Shown here piece after piece: positions 32,897-41,702 of a DNA stretch of 64,000 nt. A model generated the notes under the pieces. That model worked only from the letters and a program-made list of their open reading frames with translations. It did no database searches and was not told the DNA's origin. This stretch comes from Alphaproteobacteria bacterium (GTDB lineage Bacteria > Pseudomonadota > Alphaproteobacteria > RF32 > CAG-239). Where the stretch lies: positions 25,331-89,330 of the forward strand of contig JAFUEX010000023.1 of assembly GCA_017470165.1 (NCBI GenBank), written 5' to 3'. Numbering within the stretch: position 1 is the stretch's first letter; each line of letters opens with the position of its first letter. The position numbers and the translations under genes are program-made.

Positions 32897-33136
32897 CTAT
32901 GATTTAAGGGTTACCAGCAAGTCCACCAATTGGCCAACTGTTTTAATCTCCAGCGTGCCATGGTCTATACTAACGCCGAATTCATCTTCGACTTTCATGA
33001 CCAGCTCGATTATTTCCAAGCTGTCCATCTCGAGATCGGTATGGAACTGTGCTTCTTCAACTATATTAATAGCTTCACAGCCATATTCGTTGATAAGAAG
33101 TCCTTTTAATTGTTTGAAAATTTCTTCTCTTTGCAT
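32897..33136 (-). CDS. acyl carrier protein-like protein with intact DSL motif
   Basis: 79 aa. ACP helices with TDLEMDSLEIIELVMKVEDEFGV: the DSL motif (Ser39) is intact, followed by the conserved E-L-V and E-x-x-F-G pattern. It can probably be phosphopantetheinylated. ATG 33136 has no Shine-Dalgarno; the leader is AT-rich (TAATTAAAAAAATTAAGAAA). Own promoter at 33191-33219. No fatty-acid or polyketide synthase gene is adjacent, so its substrate is unknown. Distinct from the canonical AcpP at 35104. Confidence 0.8.
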   Translation of the reverse strand: MQREEIFKQLKGLLINEYGCEAINIVEEAQFHTDLEMDSLEIIELVMKVEDEFGVSIDHGTLEIKTVGQLVDLLVTLKS

Positions 33137-33190
33137 TTTCTTAATTTTTTTAATTAGTACTAATTTAACAAAAATATATTTTACGTTACA

Positions 33191-33219
33191 TTTATAGACA
33201 AAAAAACGCCGCATTGCAA
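33191..33219 (-). promoter_or_regulatory. sigma-70 promoter for the DSL-type ACP-like gene
   Basis: Minus strand TTGCAA (33219-33214), 17-nt spacer, TATAAA (33196-33191). The spacer TGCGGCGTTTTTTTGTC is close to that of the promoter at 24264. Confidence 0.75.
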
Positions 33220-33220
33220 C

Positions 33221-33261
33221 AAAAAAATGAACCTGCCACTGATTTTTTTCAGGGCAGGTTC
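33221..33261 (-). terminator. Rho-independent terminator after the second ACP-like gene
   Basis: Minus strand hairpin GAACCTGCC / GGCAGGTTC (9 bp) followed by ATTTTTTT. The next promoter's -35 overlaps its end by a few bases. Confidence 0.85.
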
Positions 33262-33286
33262 CAATCAATTAGTTATTAACCTGTGT

Positions 33287-33571
33287 TTATTCACTTTTGT
33301 CATCCGATTCCGCACATGGCAGGTCGTCAGGATTGGCATAAAAACAGATAGCACTGATCAAATCGCCTACGGTCTTAATTTGTTTGACATCCAACGGAGA
33401 CTCGAATTTGAAATGCTTGGCAACACATATCAGCAAATCGAAAACATCGACATCTTCCGCCAATACAAACAATATGTCATTTTCATCAATAGCGATTCCC
33501 TCGCGCAAATTCAAAACTTGCTTCATTACAGGGTAAAGCCAGTTTTTAATGTTTTGTTTTGTCTTGTCCAT
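33287..33571 (-). CDS. ACP-like protein with Asp in place of the phosphopantetheine serine
   Basis: 94 aa. Pattern NWLYPVMKQVLNL ... ILFVLAEDVDVFDLLICVAKHFKFE ... VKQIKTVGDLISAICFYA follows the ACP helices I, II and III. Aligning helix II with AcpP places E-D-V-D over D-S-L-D, so Asp40 replaces the modified Ser. A C-terminal acidic extension (DDLPCAESDDKSE) is added. Own promoter upstream and terminator downstream. Highly divergent, so the ACP call depends on the genomic company as well. Confidence 0.55.
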   Translation of the reverse strand: MDKTKQNIKNWLYPVMKQVLNLREGIAIDENDILFVLAEDVDVFDLLICVAKHFKFESPLDVKQIKTVGDLISAICFYANPDDLPCAESDDKSE

Positions 33572-33609
33572 AGTAATAAAATTTATAAATAATATTCAAT
33601 GTGGTTGTT

Positions 33610-33637
33610 ATCCTACACTTTTTTGTAAAATTTGCAA
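33610..33637 (-). promoter_or_regulatory. putative promoter for the Asp-type ACP-like gene
   Basis: Minus strand TTGCAA (33637-33632), 16-nt spacer, TAGGAT (33615-33610), directly after the terminator of the preceding gene. Confidence 0.55.
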
Positions 33638-33690
33638 CAAAAAAAAATCTTCTCGCGTGATGCTGTATTACACGGCCTCAGGCGAGAAGA
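33638..33690 (-). terminator. Rho-independent terminator after the first ACP-like gene
   Basis: Minus strand TCTTCTCGC / GCGAGAAGA stem (9 bp) around a 25-nt loop, followed by a run of nine T. Confidence 0.85.
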
Positions 33691-33694
33691 ATCA

Positions 33695-33949
33695 TCATTT
33701 AATCTTAGCGGCAATATAATCCGCAACATCCGACATTTGCTTCCATTCTACAAAAGCCAGCTCATCGGGGATTTCCACTTTAAATTTTTTCTCCAACTCG
33801 CAGACCAGCTCTACCATATCTAAACTGCAAGGATACAGATCCTCAAAACGGGAGTCGGGATGAATTTCATCCTCGGTGGTGTGAAACGCCACAGCTGCTA
33901 AAGGCAGAATTTGCGCAAAAACGTCTTTTTTCGTGGTATTCATAATCAT
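33695..33949 (-). CDS. acyl carrier protein-like protein with CSL motif
   Basis: 84 aa. SRFEDLYPCSLDMVELVCELEKKFKVEIPDE is a clear ACP helix II region: the modified Ser is kept (Ser42) but the preceding Asp is Cys. C-terminal VADYIAAKIK matches helix IV. The Ser could still be modified, although the Asp normally helps the transferase. ATG at 33949, or the ATG two codons later; neither has a Shine-Dalgarno. A 15-bp direct repeat lies in its leader. First of the four-gene ACP-like array. Confidence 0.75.
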   Translation of the reverse strand: MIMNTTKKDVFAQILPLAAVAFHTTEDEIHPDSRFEDLYPCSLDMVELVCELEKKFKVEIPDELAFVEWKQMSDVADYIAAKIK

Positions 33950-33956
33950 AATAAAA

Positions 33957-33986
33957 TATAGGGTTAAAAATTATAGGGTTAAAAAT
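33957..33986. repeat. two exact tandem copies of a 15-bp repeat in the leader of the CSL-type ACP gene
   Basis: TATAGGGTTAAAAAT occurs at 33957-33971 and 33972-33986. A related inverted copy (AATTTAACCCTTA) is at 34001-34013. The GGGTTAA core is thus present three times within 60 bp directly upstream of the start codon, which could be an operator. Confidence 0.7.
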
Positions 33987-34032
33987 ACATTATCTTTATC
34001 AATTTAACCCTTAATCCAACCCCATTCAAGTA

Positions 34033-35010
34033 TTATTTCGACTTTTTTCTATATTCCGCGACATTGTTATTATGCTGTTGCAAACTCTTTGCAAACCGGT
34101 GCCCGCCGTTACCGCTGGCCACAAAATACAAATAGCTGCCGGATGAGGGATGCGCCGAGGCTTGTAAGGACGCCTTTCCCGGAGAGCATATCGGGGCCGG
34201 CGGCAAACCATAATAAACATAAGTATTATAAGGGCTGTCAAAGCTCAAATCTTTTTTGCTCAAAGCTCGCCCCAGCTCCTTTTTTCCTTCGGTCAAGGCA
34301 TAAATAACCGTCGGGTCGGTTTGCAATTTCATTCCTAAATTAAGCCGGTTGATAAACACCGATGCAACCAGCGGACGCTCATCGGAAACGCCGGTTTCTT
34401 TCTCCACGATGGAGGCCAGCACCAGCAGCTCGCGTTTGTCTTGTAACGGCAGGTTTTTGTCGCGATTATTCCACGCCTCATCCAATGCCTGTTCCATAGC
34501 CTTTTGTGCCATTGCAACTATATCATCGCGCTTATCACCGCGCTTAAAGGTATAAGTCTCCGGCAACATTGCCCCCTCTGAGGGAGATTTGGTAATTTCG
34601 CCCTGCAGTACCTCGTTGTCGGCAATAATATTCAACATCTCTTTAACGGTGAGTCCTTCGGGCAATGTCAGGCGATGAAACACCACCTCACCCGAAGTAA
34701 TCTTTTGCAAAATATCCTCCATCGAATCCTGCGGGGTTATCTCATATTCTCCGGCCTTAAGTTTGGTTTCCACCCCGCGAAGTTTGGCCAACACTCTAAA
34801 AACCGGTGCACTGCCGATAAACTTGCCGTCTTTCAAGCTCTGCGCCAGTTGATATACTCCGGTTCCCTTTTCTAACATTATCAACTTGGGCTCTTGCCAA
34901 TAACCCAAAGGGGTGGTGCAATAGCTGTCAAAAATTTTCTGCGCGACCAAAACCGCTCCCCCCAAAACAAATATTACGGCAAACAGAAGCCGGTATTTCC
35001 ATTTTTTCAT
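34033..35010 (-). CDS. mltG: endolytic transglycosylase MltG
   Basis: 325 aa. One N-terminal TM, a LysM-like region (GTGVYQLAQSLKDGKFI), then the YceG domain: LPEGLTVKEM, LPETYTF, LASIVEKET with the catalytic Glu, LQTDPTVIYAL, SPYNTYVYYGLPPAPICSPG and a final GGHRFAKSLQQH. MltG cuts nascent peptidoglycan glycan strands at the inner membrane. In many alphaproteobacteria the order is acpP-fabF-mltG; here fabF is missing between acpP and mltG. Confidence 0.95.
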   Translation of the reverse strand: MKKWKYRLLFAVIFVLGGAVLVAQKIFDSYCTTPLGYWQEPKLIMLEKGTGVYQLAQSLKDGKFIGSAPVFRVLAKLRGVETKLKAGEYEITPQDSMEDILQKITSGEVVFHRLTLPEGLTVKEMLNIIADNEVLQGEITKSPSEGAMLPETYTFKRGDKRDDIVAMAQKAMEQALDEAWNNRDKNLPLQDKRELLVLASIVEKETGVSDERPLVASVFINRLNLGMKLQTDPTVIYALTEGKKELGRALSKKDLSFDSPYNTYVYYGLPPAPICSPGKASLQASAHPSSGSYLYFVASGNGGHRFAKSLQQHNNNVAEYRKKSK

Positions 35011-35037
35011 TAATTCGGCACTCGTCTTAAAATTACC

Positions 35038-35073
35038 AAAATAAAACTCGCCTCACAAATTTAAGGCGAGTTT
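35038..35073 (-). terminator. terminator after acpP
   Basis: AAACTCGCCT / AGGCGAGTTT stem (10 bp) between acpP and mltG, with T-rich sequence after it on the minus strand. Confidence 0.75.
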
Positions 35074-35103
35074 CATTAATTTTTTCAATAAAGCCTTACA
35101 GAC

Positions 35104-35337
35104 TTAAGCATTCTTCGAAAGATAGTCAATAGCATCTTTCACAGTCAGAATTTTCTCGGCGGCTTCATCAGGAATCTCACAACCGAACTCTTCCTCAAAA
35201 GCCATAACCAATTCTACTGTATCCAAACTATCCGCGCCCAAATCGTCAATAAAGCTGGCGTCCTCAGTAACCTTAGATTCTTCTACGCCAAGATGCTCGG
35301 CAACGATTTTCTTAACGCGATTTGCTGTATCAGTCAT
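35104..35337 (-). CDS. acpP: acyl carrier protein (canonical)
   Basis: 77 aa, normal AcpP length. [33 protein letters not shown] with the phosphopantetheine Ser in DSL, and [19 protein letters not shown]. It carries growing acyl chains in fatty-acid synthesis. A terminator follows, so mltG is likely expressed from another promoter. It is the reference against which the four divergent ACP-like proteins were compared. Confidence 0.97.
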   Translation of the reverse strand: MTDTANRVKKIVAEHLGVEESKVTEDASFIDDLGADSLDTVELVMAFEEEFGCEIPDEAAEKILTVKDAIDYLSKNA

Positions 35338-35524
35338 AATGTAAACCTCTAAAAAATTAAAACAATTAACAAAACCTTTTCCAAGGCTGTTCAGAACTAG
35401 TTAGCACTATTTTATCTAATTTGACAAGCATTATTTACAAATTTCTCACAATTTGCCCGTTTATTCTTTCAAATAGTATCGAATTGGTTGTTTACAAGAG
35501 TGGTTATCATCTCAACAAATAATA

Positions 35525-35553
35525 TTGACAAATTTGCATCCCAATCATATCTT
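35525..35553 (+). promoter_or_regulatory. sigma-70 promoter for the acidic membrane-anchored protein
   Basis: TTGACA (35525-35530), 17-nt spacer, TATCTT (35548-35553), about 40 bp before the ATG. Confidence 0.65.
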
Positions 35554-35591
35554 GATAGAGAATTATCTGTCATATTAAGGAGTGTTTAGGA

Positions 35592-35867
35592 ATGAAAAAG
35601 GTAGTTTATATTGTTGTTGTATTGGCTTTGCTGTTGGCCTTGGCTTATTTCTTGAAAGGAATGAACAAACCGGTTCAGGCCCCTCAAGAAGAGGTCGTTG
35701 CCGTTGAAGAAACAGTTGTCAGTGATGACAACGGAACGGTTACCGAGGAAGAGGTTGTAGTTGTTGACGAGGAGCCCGCCGCAGAAGAGCCGGAAGTGGT
35801 TGCCGAGGATGTGGTTGAAGAAAACCCCGAATTGACTGCCGACGAAGGCGAAACCATCGTTGAATAA
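35592..35867 (+). CDS. small membrane-anchored acidic protein
   Basis: 91 aa. An N-terminal hydrophobic helix (KKVVYIVVVLALLLALAYFL) followed by about 65 residues that are almost all Glu, Asp, Val, Pro and Ala (VVAVEETVV, EEEVVVVDEEPAAEEPE). Extracytoplasmic, low complexity and strongly negative. AAGGAG is about 10 nt before the ATG. It has its own promoter and a perfect terminator, so it is a separate unit. No family recognised. Confidence 0.75.
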   Translation: MKKVVYIVVVLALLLALAYFLKGMNKPVQAPQEEVVAVEETVVSDDNGTVTEEEVVVVDEEPAAEEPEVVAEDVVEENPELTADEGETIVE

Positions 35868-35884
35868 CCTGTTTTAGGTTTCTG

Positions 35885-35917
35885 CCTCCCGACTTTGCAA
35901 AGTCGGGAGGTTTTTTT
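35885..35917 (+). terminator. Rho-independent terminator
   Basis: A 26-bp perfect palindrome CCTCCCGACTTTG / CAAAGTCGGGAGG followed by seven T. Confidence 0.92.
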
Positions 35918-36011
35918 AATCGGGCATCAGGGATTTTTTGCTAAAAGGCATTATGCGATTGGCTTTTTTTAGCGATTTTTCTTTACGGTAAAAGCGTTTT
36001 TTAATGACAAG

Positions 36012-36039
36012 AAAAAACTCCCGATGCGAACATCGGGAG
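36012..36039 (-). terminator. terminator after groEL
   Basis: Minus strand CTCCCGATG-TTCG-CATCGGGAG followed by TTTTTT, 27 bp after the groEL stop. Confidence 0.92.
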
Positions 36040-36065
36040 CTCTAAGAAGAAAAGTTCTATAATGA

Positions 36066-38028
<1,963 letters not shown>

Positions 38029-38049
38029 TTTCATTACTCCATTAGTTTT

Positions 38050-38089
38050 AACTAAACCTTTAGTTAGTTATCAAATCAGGCATTGTCAA
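38050..38089 (-). promoter_or_regulatory. groESL promoter with overlapping dyad operator
   Basis: Minus strand TTGACA (38089-38084), 17-nt spacer, TAACTA (38066-38061). A perfect dyad AACTAAA-CC-TTTAGTT (38050-38065) covers the -10 and the expected start site. It is not the CIRCE element (TTAGCACTC-N9-GAGTGCTAA) of HrcA-controlled groESL operons. It could be the target of an unidentified repressor. Confidence 0.6.
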
Positions 38090-38113
38090 GAGAGGGGAAA
38101 AATTTTTTGGTAA

Positions 38114-38821
38114 TTAAATGTATTGATAGAGGGTTTTGCCGTGTTTTTTCAGCCATGCGCGTTGCTGAACATAATCAGGGCAGAGATTTTGCACGCAAGC
38201 CCAAAAATCTGCCGAATGATTAGGGTGTTTAAGGTGAGATACTTCGTGACAAACAAGATAATTAATCACCTCTATGGGCGCCATACATATACGCCAATTG
38301 TAACATATGCGCCCCGAAGTGGAACAACTGCCCCAGCGTGAGCGAGTGTCTTTGATGCTGATGCCGGTCACCTTGGCTCGGAGTTGGGCAGCAACGGATA
38401 AGGTCAAAGCCGAAAGATGTTCCAAAGTTTGCTTTTTCAAAAAATCAATCGTGCGGCGATGAATAAAAGCTGTATCACCGCTGATGTGCAAAATATGGTC
38501 GACAAAGCCGGAGCCTTTAATTTGCGGCGAATGTTGCAACCGGCATTTCGCTCCGAAAAAAGCAAACTCCGCGCCATCAGTAAACCGCTGTGCCGGCGGC
38601 AGACGTCCCAGCATATTGACTATCCAATCGTGATGCATATCCAAGAAGGCTTTGGCCTTGGCAGTAGAACAACGACGGGGAAGCGTAAAAACAGGCCGGC
38701 GGCTTTTTTCATCAATGCGCAAAGACATACGCTTGGCTCGCGCAGAAACCACCACTTTAAGCGGCAATCCGCTATAGGCTTGATAATCAAAGGTCGGGCC
38801 ATTCAACAATGTAATCTTCAT
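38114..38821 (-). CDS. YgjP-type (DUF45/M48-like) zinc metallopeptidase
   Basis: 235 aa. RIDEKSRRPVFTLPRR, SRWGSCSTSGRICYNWRI, and VCHEVSHLKHPNHSADFW with the HExxH zinc site (HEVSH) and a third ligand region downstream. YgjP/SprT-like proteins are predicted cytoplasmic metalloproteases of unclear substrate. The start overlaps the YcgN gene by 35 bp. Confidence 0.9.
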   Translation of the reverse strand: MKITLLNGPTFDYQAYSGLPLKVVVSARAKRMSLRIDEKSRRPVFTLPRRCSTAKAKAFLDMHHDWIVNMLGRLPPAQRFTDGAEFAFFGAKCRLQHSPQIKGSGFVDHILHISGDTAFIHRRTIDFLKKQTLEHLSALTLSVAAQLRAKVTGISIKDTRSRWGSCSTSGRICYNWRICMAPIEVINYLVCHEVSHLKHPNHSADFWACVQNLCPDYVQQRAWLKKHGKTLYQYI

Positions 38822-39275
38822 AGTCTTTCACTTCGGATTCACTGATGGTGGGACGAGATTGCACCGATTGACCGGCGGTGTGCACCGAATCGGCACATCC
38901 GGTGACCAGCGGGTGCCAGCTTGGCAAATCGCGGCCGCCGACAATCAAGCGATAAGCGCAAGTGGCGGGGAGAATTTCCGGCTCGGACAAAACAGCCTGC
39001 AAGGTAATGTTGCGGCAATCGTCAACCTTTTCGAACCGATGCTCATAAATGCGGCAAAGGCAGGTTTCCGGATTGAGAAAACGACAGCGGGCAGAAGTAA
39101 AATAAATTTTGTTTTTAATTTCCAACTTATTGAGACAACATTTGCCGCAGCCGTCGCACAAAAGCTCCCATTCGGTGCGGCTAAATTGCTCGGGGCGCTT
39201 TTTTTTCCAAAATTCAGGCTCTACATCGGCCAAATCAGCAAAACGCCGATTGGGGGTATCTTGAGTTGAAGACAT
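38787..39275 (-). CDS. YcgN/YkgJ-family cysteine cluster protein (UPF0260)
   Basis: 162 aa. CDGCGKCCLNKLE and CRFLNPETCLCRIYEHR fit the eight-Cys YkgJ/YcgN metal-cluster motif; later ATCAYRLIVGGRDLPSWHPL and a C-terminal EWPDL. Predicted Fe-S or zinc protein, function unknown. 1 bp after the dnaB stop on the same strand, and overlapping the ygjP-type gene, so the three are probably co-transcribed. Confidence 0.9.
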   Translation of the reverse strand: MSSTQDTPNRRFADLADVEPEFWKKKRPEQFSRTEWELLCDGCGKCCLNKLEIKNKIYFTSARCRFLNPETCLCRIYEHRFEKVDDCRNITLQAVLSEPEILPATCAYRLIVGGRDLPSWHPLVTGCADSVHTAGQSVQSRPTISESEVKDYEDYIVEWPDL

Positions 39276-39276
39276 A

Positions 39277-40752
39277 TCAAGCTCCTATTTTTTGTGGCAG
39301 ACGGTCTTCCCGCGCCAAATTACCGAATTGCGCAAAGTCGCCGTTCCACGAAAGAGGTATCGGACCGGTAGTGCCGTGACGGTGTTTGCCGACAATAACT
39401 TCGGCACGGCCGGCGGTTTCTTTGCAGCGAATCAGCCAATTATCATAGCGCTGTTGAAACTTCTCCGGCGTTTCGGTGTCGCGTTGCGCGGGAACATTGT
39501 TAGCTATATAATAGTTCTCGCGGAAAACGAAAAGGACTATGTCGGCATCTTGTTCGATTGAACCTGATTCTCTTAAGTCGGCCATTTGCGGTTTTTTGTC
39601 ATCACGGCTTTCGACGCTGCGGTTGAGCTGCGAAAGAGCAATAACCGGAACTTGCAACTCCTTGGCCAAAATTTTAAGACCGCGAGAAATTTCCGACACT
39701 TCTTGCACACGGTTGCCCTCGCTTTTTTTGCTGCCGGTTCCGGTAATAAGCTGAATATAGTCAATGACAATCAGCCCGAGACCGTGGCTGCGTTTGAGGC
39801 GACGGGCACGGGTGCGGATGGCATTGATATTAAGGCCGGGGGTATCATCAATATACAGCGGTATAGACTGCAATTCACGCACCGCGGCGGCCAAACGGGT
39901 AAACTGCGCATTGTCAATTTTACCGACACGCATATCATGGCCGTTGGTTTGCGTCACGGTCGAAAGAATACGCGCCGCCAACTGGTCGGCTGACATTTCC
40001 AAAGAAAAGAATGCCACCCCTTTTTTAGCCGGAGGAATAGTTTTGTCTTGAGCCATAAACTCGGCAACATTATAGGCAATGTTGGTAGCCAGCGCGGTTT
40101 TGCCCATAGCGGGACGACCGGCCAAAATAATCAGGTCAGAATCGTTGAGACCGCCGATTTTGTTATCCAGTGCATCCAATCCGGTGGGCAAGCCGGAAAT
40201 TTTGCCGCCTTTTTGAAAAGCCGCTTCGATACGACTGACCGAATCCTGCATAGCATCGGAAAAAGTGATAAATCCTTTGGAAGTCTCGCCGACGGTGGCT
40301 AAGTCGAACAATTTTTTTTCGGCATTTTCAATTTGCGATGAGGCCTCCGAATCGAGACTTTCCTGCGCGGCGGTTGAGGCAATATCGCAGCCGATATTAA
40401 TAAGCTCGCGGCGCAGATATTTATCATAGATAAACTGAGCATAGTATTCGGCATTGGTGAGCGGCGTTGCCGAATCGGCGAGTTTGATGAGATATTTATA
40501 GCCGCCGACCTCATTTAAGGTGCCGTTTTGCTCAAAATAATTTTTCAAGGTGATGACATCGGCAACGTGTCCCTTGGTAATGAGCTTGGCAATAATGTCA
40601 AAAATCTGTGCGTGAACAGGGGCGGAGAAATGTTCGGGCAACAAAAATTCCGAAACTTTTTCGTAAACCTTGTTATTGGCTAGCAGAGCGCCGAGCAAAG
40701 CCTGTTCTGCTTCAATATTTTTGGGAAGTTGGTCGGGAGATATTTCGTACAT
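39277..40752 (-). CDS. dnaB: replicative DNA helicase DnaB
   Basis: 491 aa, complete and without an intein. N-terminal primase-binding domain (QLPKNIEAEQALLGALL), Walker A LAGRPAMGKTALATNIA, GVAFFSLEMSADQLAARIL, LIVIDYIQLI (Walker B), VPVIALSQLNRSVESRDDKKP and DADIVLFVFRENYY. It unwinds DNA at the replication fork. AAGGAC precedes the ATG. Confidence 0.97.
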   Translation of the reverse strand: MYEISPDQLPKNIEAEQALLGALLANNKVYEKVSEFLLPEHFSAPVHAQIFDIIAKLITKGHVADVITLKNYFEQNGTLNEVGGYKYLIKLADSATPLTNAEYYAQFIYDKYLRRELINIGCDIASTAAQESLDSEASSQIENAEKKLFDLATVGETSKGFITFSDAMQDSVSRIEAAFQKGGKISGLPTGLDALDNKIGGLNDSDLIILAGRPAMGKTALATNIAYNVAEFMAQDKTIPPAKKGVAFFSLEMSADQLAARILSTVTQTNGHDMRVGKIDNAQFTRLAAAVRELQSIPLYIDDTPGLNINAIRTRARRLKRSHGLGLIVIDYIQLITGTGSKKSEGNRVQEVSEISRGLKILAKELQVPVIALSQLNRSVESRDDKKPQMADLRESGSIEQDADIVLFVFRENYYIANNVPAQRDTETPEKFQQRYDNWLIRCKETAGRAEVIVGKHRHGTTGPIPLSWNGDFAQFGNLAREDRLPQKIGA

Positions 40753-40867
40753 GATTAATTGTCCTTAATGCGGTGTTATTTAGTGCGATAGATACAGCAT
40801 ATTGTCACAAAGTGCAAAGGATTTTGTAACCAGGGCGGGCAAAGGGGTTGTGGATAATGGGGATAAC

Positions 40868-40907
40868 CGCAAAACAAAAGCCCCGACATCCAACAACGAC
40901 GGGGCTT
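40868..40907 (-). terminator. terminator after rpmB
   Basis: Minus strand AAGCCCCG / CGGGGCTT stem (8 bp) followed by TTGTTTT, 25 bp past the L28 stop. Confidence 0.8.
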
Positions 40908-40931
40908 AAAGCGTCATAAATAGACTGTGTA

Positions 40932-41219
40932 TCAGTTTGCGGATTTCTTTTTAGCGATAGCTTTTTTAATCTCAACCGCCTCAGCCGACAATTTAGAATT
41001 GGAAGTCGACTCGAGATAGGCATCCAAACCGCCGTTGTGCTCAATAGAGCGCAAAGTTTTGGCCGAGATTCTGAGCTTGAAAACCTTACCCAAAATATCG
41101 CTCAACAAAGAAACAACCTGCAAATTGGGCAGAAAGCGACGGCGAGTGCGATTGTTAGCGTGGCTGACATTGTTGCCGCTCATTACGCCGGTGCCCGAAA
41201 TTTCACATTTTTTAGCCAT
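40932..41219 (-). CDS. rpmB: 50S ribosomal protein L28
   Basis: 95 aa. Begins MAKKCEISGTGVMSGNNVSH, then NRTRRRFLPNLQVVSL, LRISAKTLRSIEHNGGLDAYL: typical L28. No CxxC zinc pairs beyond the first Cys. Single gene with its own terminator. Confidence 0.96.
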   Translation of the reverse strand: MAKKCEISGTGVMSGNNVSHANNRTRRRFLPNLQVVSLLSDILGKVFKLRISAKTLRSIEHNGGLDAYLESTSNSKLSAEAVEIKKAIAKKKSAN

Positions 41220-41389
41220 TTTCGTAATTCCTCAATATAAAAACTGTTGCCCTTTAATACATATATTTGAACGAATAGTCAAGCAAAAATTTGTGAAAAA
41301 AGAGGAATAAAGCGTTTTTTTGCAACCAAAGAAAAATTTTACTGGAATTTTTCATTAAAAGAGTGTAAAGAGGTGGAGAACAAGATGCG

Positions 41390-41466
41390 GCGCCCGTAGC
41401 TCAATTGGATAGAGTATCAGCCTCCGACGCTGAGGGTTGTGGGTTCGAACCCCGCCGGGCGCGCCA
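41390..41466 (+). tRNA. tRNA-Arg (anticodon CCG)
   Basis: 77 nt, foldable cloverleaf: acceptor GCGCCCG/CGGGCGC, D-arm GCTC...GAGT, anticodon stem TCAGC/GCTGA with loop CTCCGAC (anticodon CCG, reading CGG), T-arm GTGGG-TTCGAAC-CCCGC, discriminator G and encoded CCA. A terminator follows. Confidence 0.95.
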
Positions 41467-41476
41467 AGATTTTAGA

Positions 41477-41501
41477 AATCCCTCAAGTGGGGATTTTTTT
41501 T
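41477..41501 (+). terminator. terminator after tRNA-Arg
   Basis: AATCCC-TCAAGT-GGGGATT hairpin followed by eight T, 11 bp after the CCA end. Confidence 0.8.
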
Positions 41502-41545
41502 GTAAATGAAGAGATTGCTGCGTAAGCGGGATTTGAACTCACAAA

Positions 41546-41648
41546 GTGGGTTCGACTACAAGCGAAAGCGAGACGGAAGTATCGCGGTCGGCTTGGCCGA
41601 TGAGCGCAGTGAACGGAGCGTTAGCGGAGTAACCCGCCGGGCGCGCCA
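41546..41648 (+). repeat. interrupted copy of the tRNA-Arg 3' end
   Basis: GTGGGTTCGA (41546-41555) and CCCGCCGGGCGCGCCA (41633-41648) are exact copies of the T-arm start and of the 3' end of tRNA-Arg, whose original lies 182 bp upstream (41451-41466). About 77 bp of unrelated, partly GAGCG/GCGGAG-patterned sequence separates them. On the opposite strand GAGTTCAAATCCCGC (about 41527-41541) also looks like a T-arm. It may be a tRNA remnant, an attachment-site scar or a REP-like element. Confidence 0.6.
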
Positions 41649-41702
41649 AAAAATTTCTTTTTTTCAGCAGAGTGTTTTTTCATTTATTTTTTGTTATCCG
41701 AA

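Noticed and set aside
23311-33219. Bacteroidetes-type promoters (TAnnTTTG at -7) for the SD-less genes
   Set aside because: The -10 boxes fit sigma-70 (TATATT, TAAAAT, TATAAA, TAGGAT); no TAnnTTTG was found.
32659-33949. Integron-like cassette array
   Set aside because: No attC-like sites or integron integrase; genes have individual promoters and terminators, and xerD nearby is a standard chromosomal recombinase.
38030-38113. CIRCE element upstream of groES
   Set aside because: No TTAGCACTC-N9-GAGTGCTAA; the dyad present is different in sequence and spacing.
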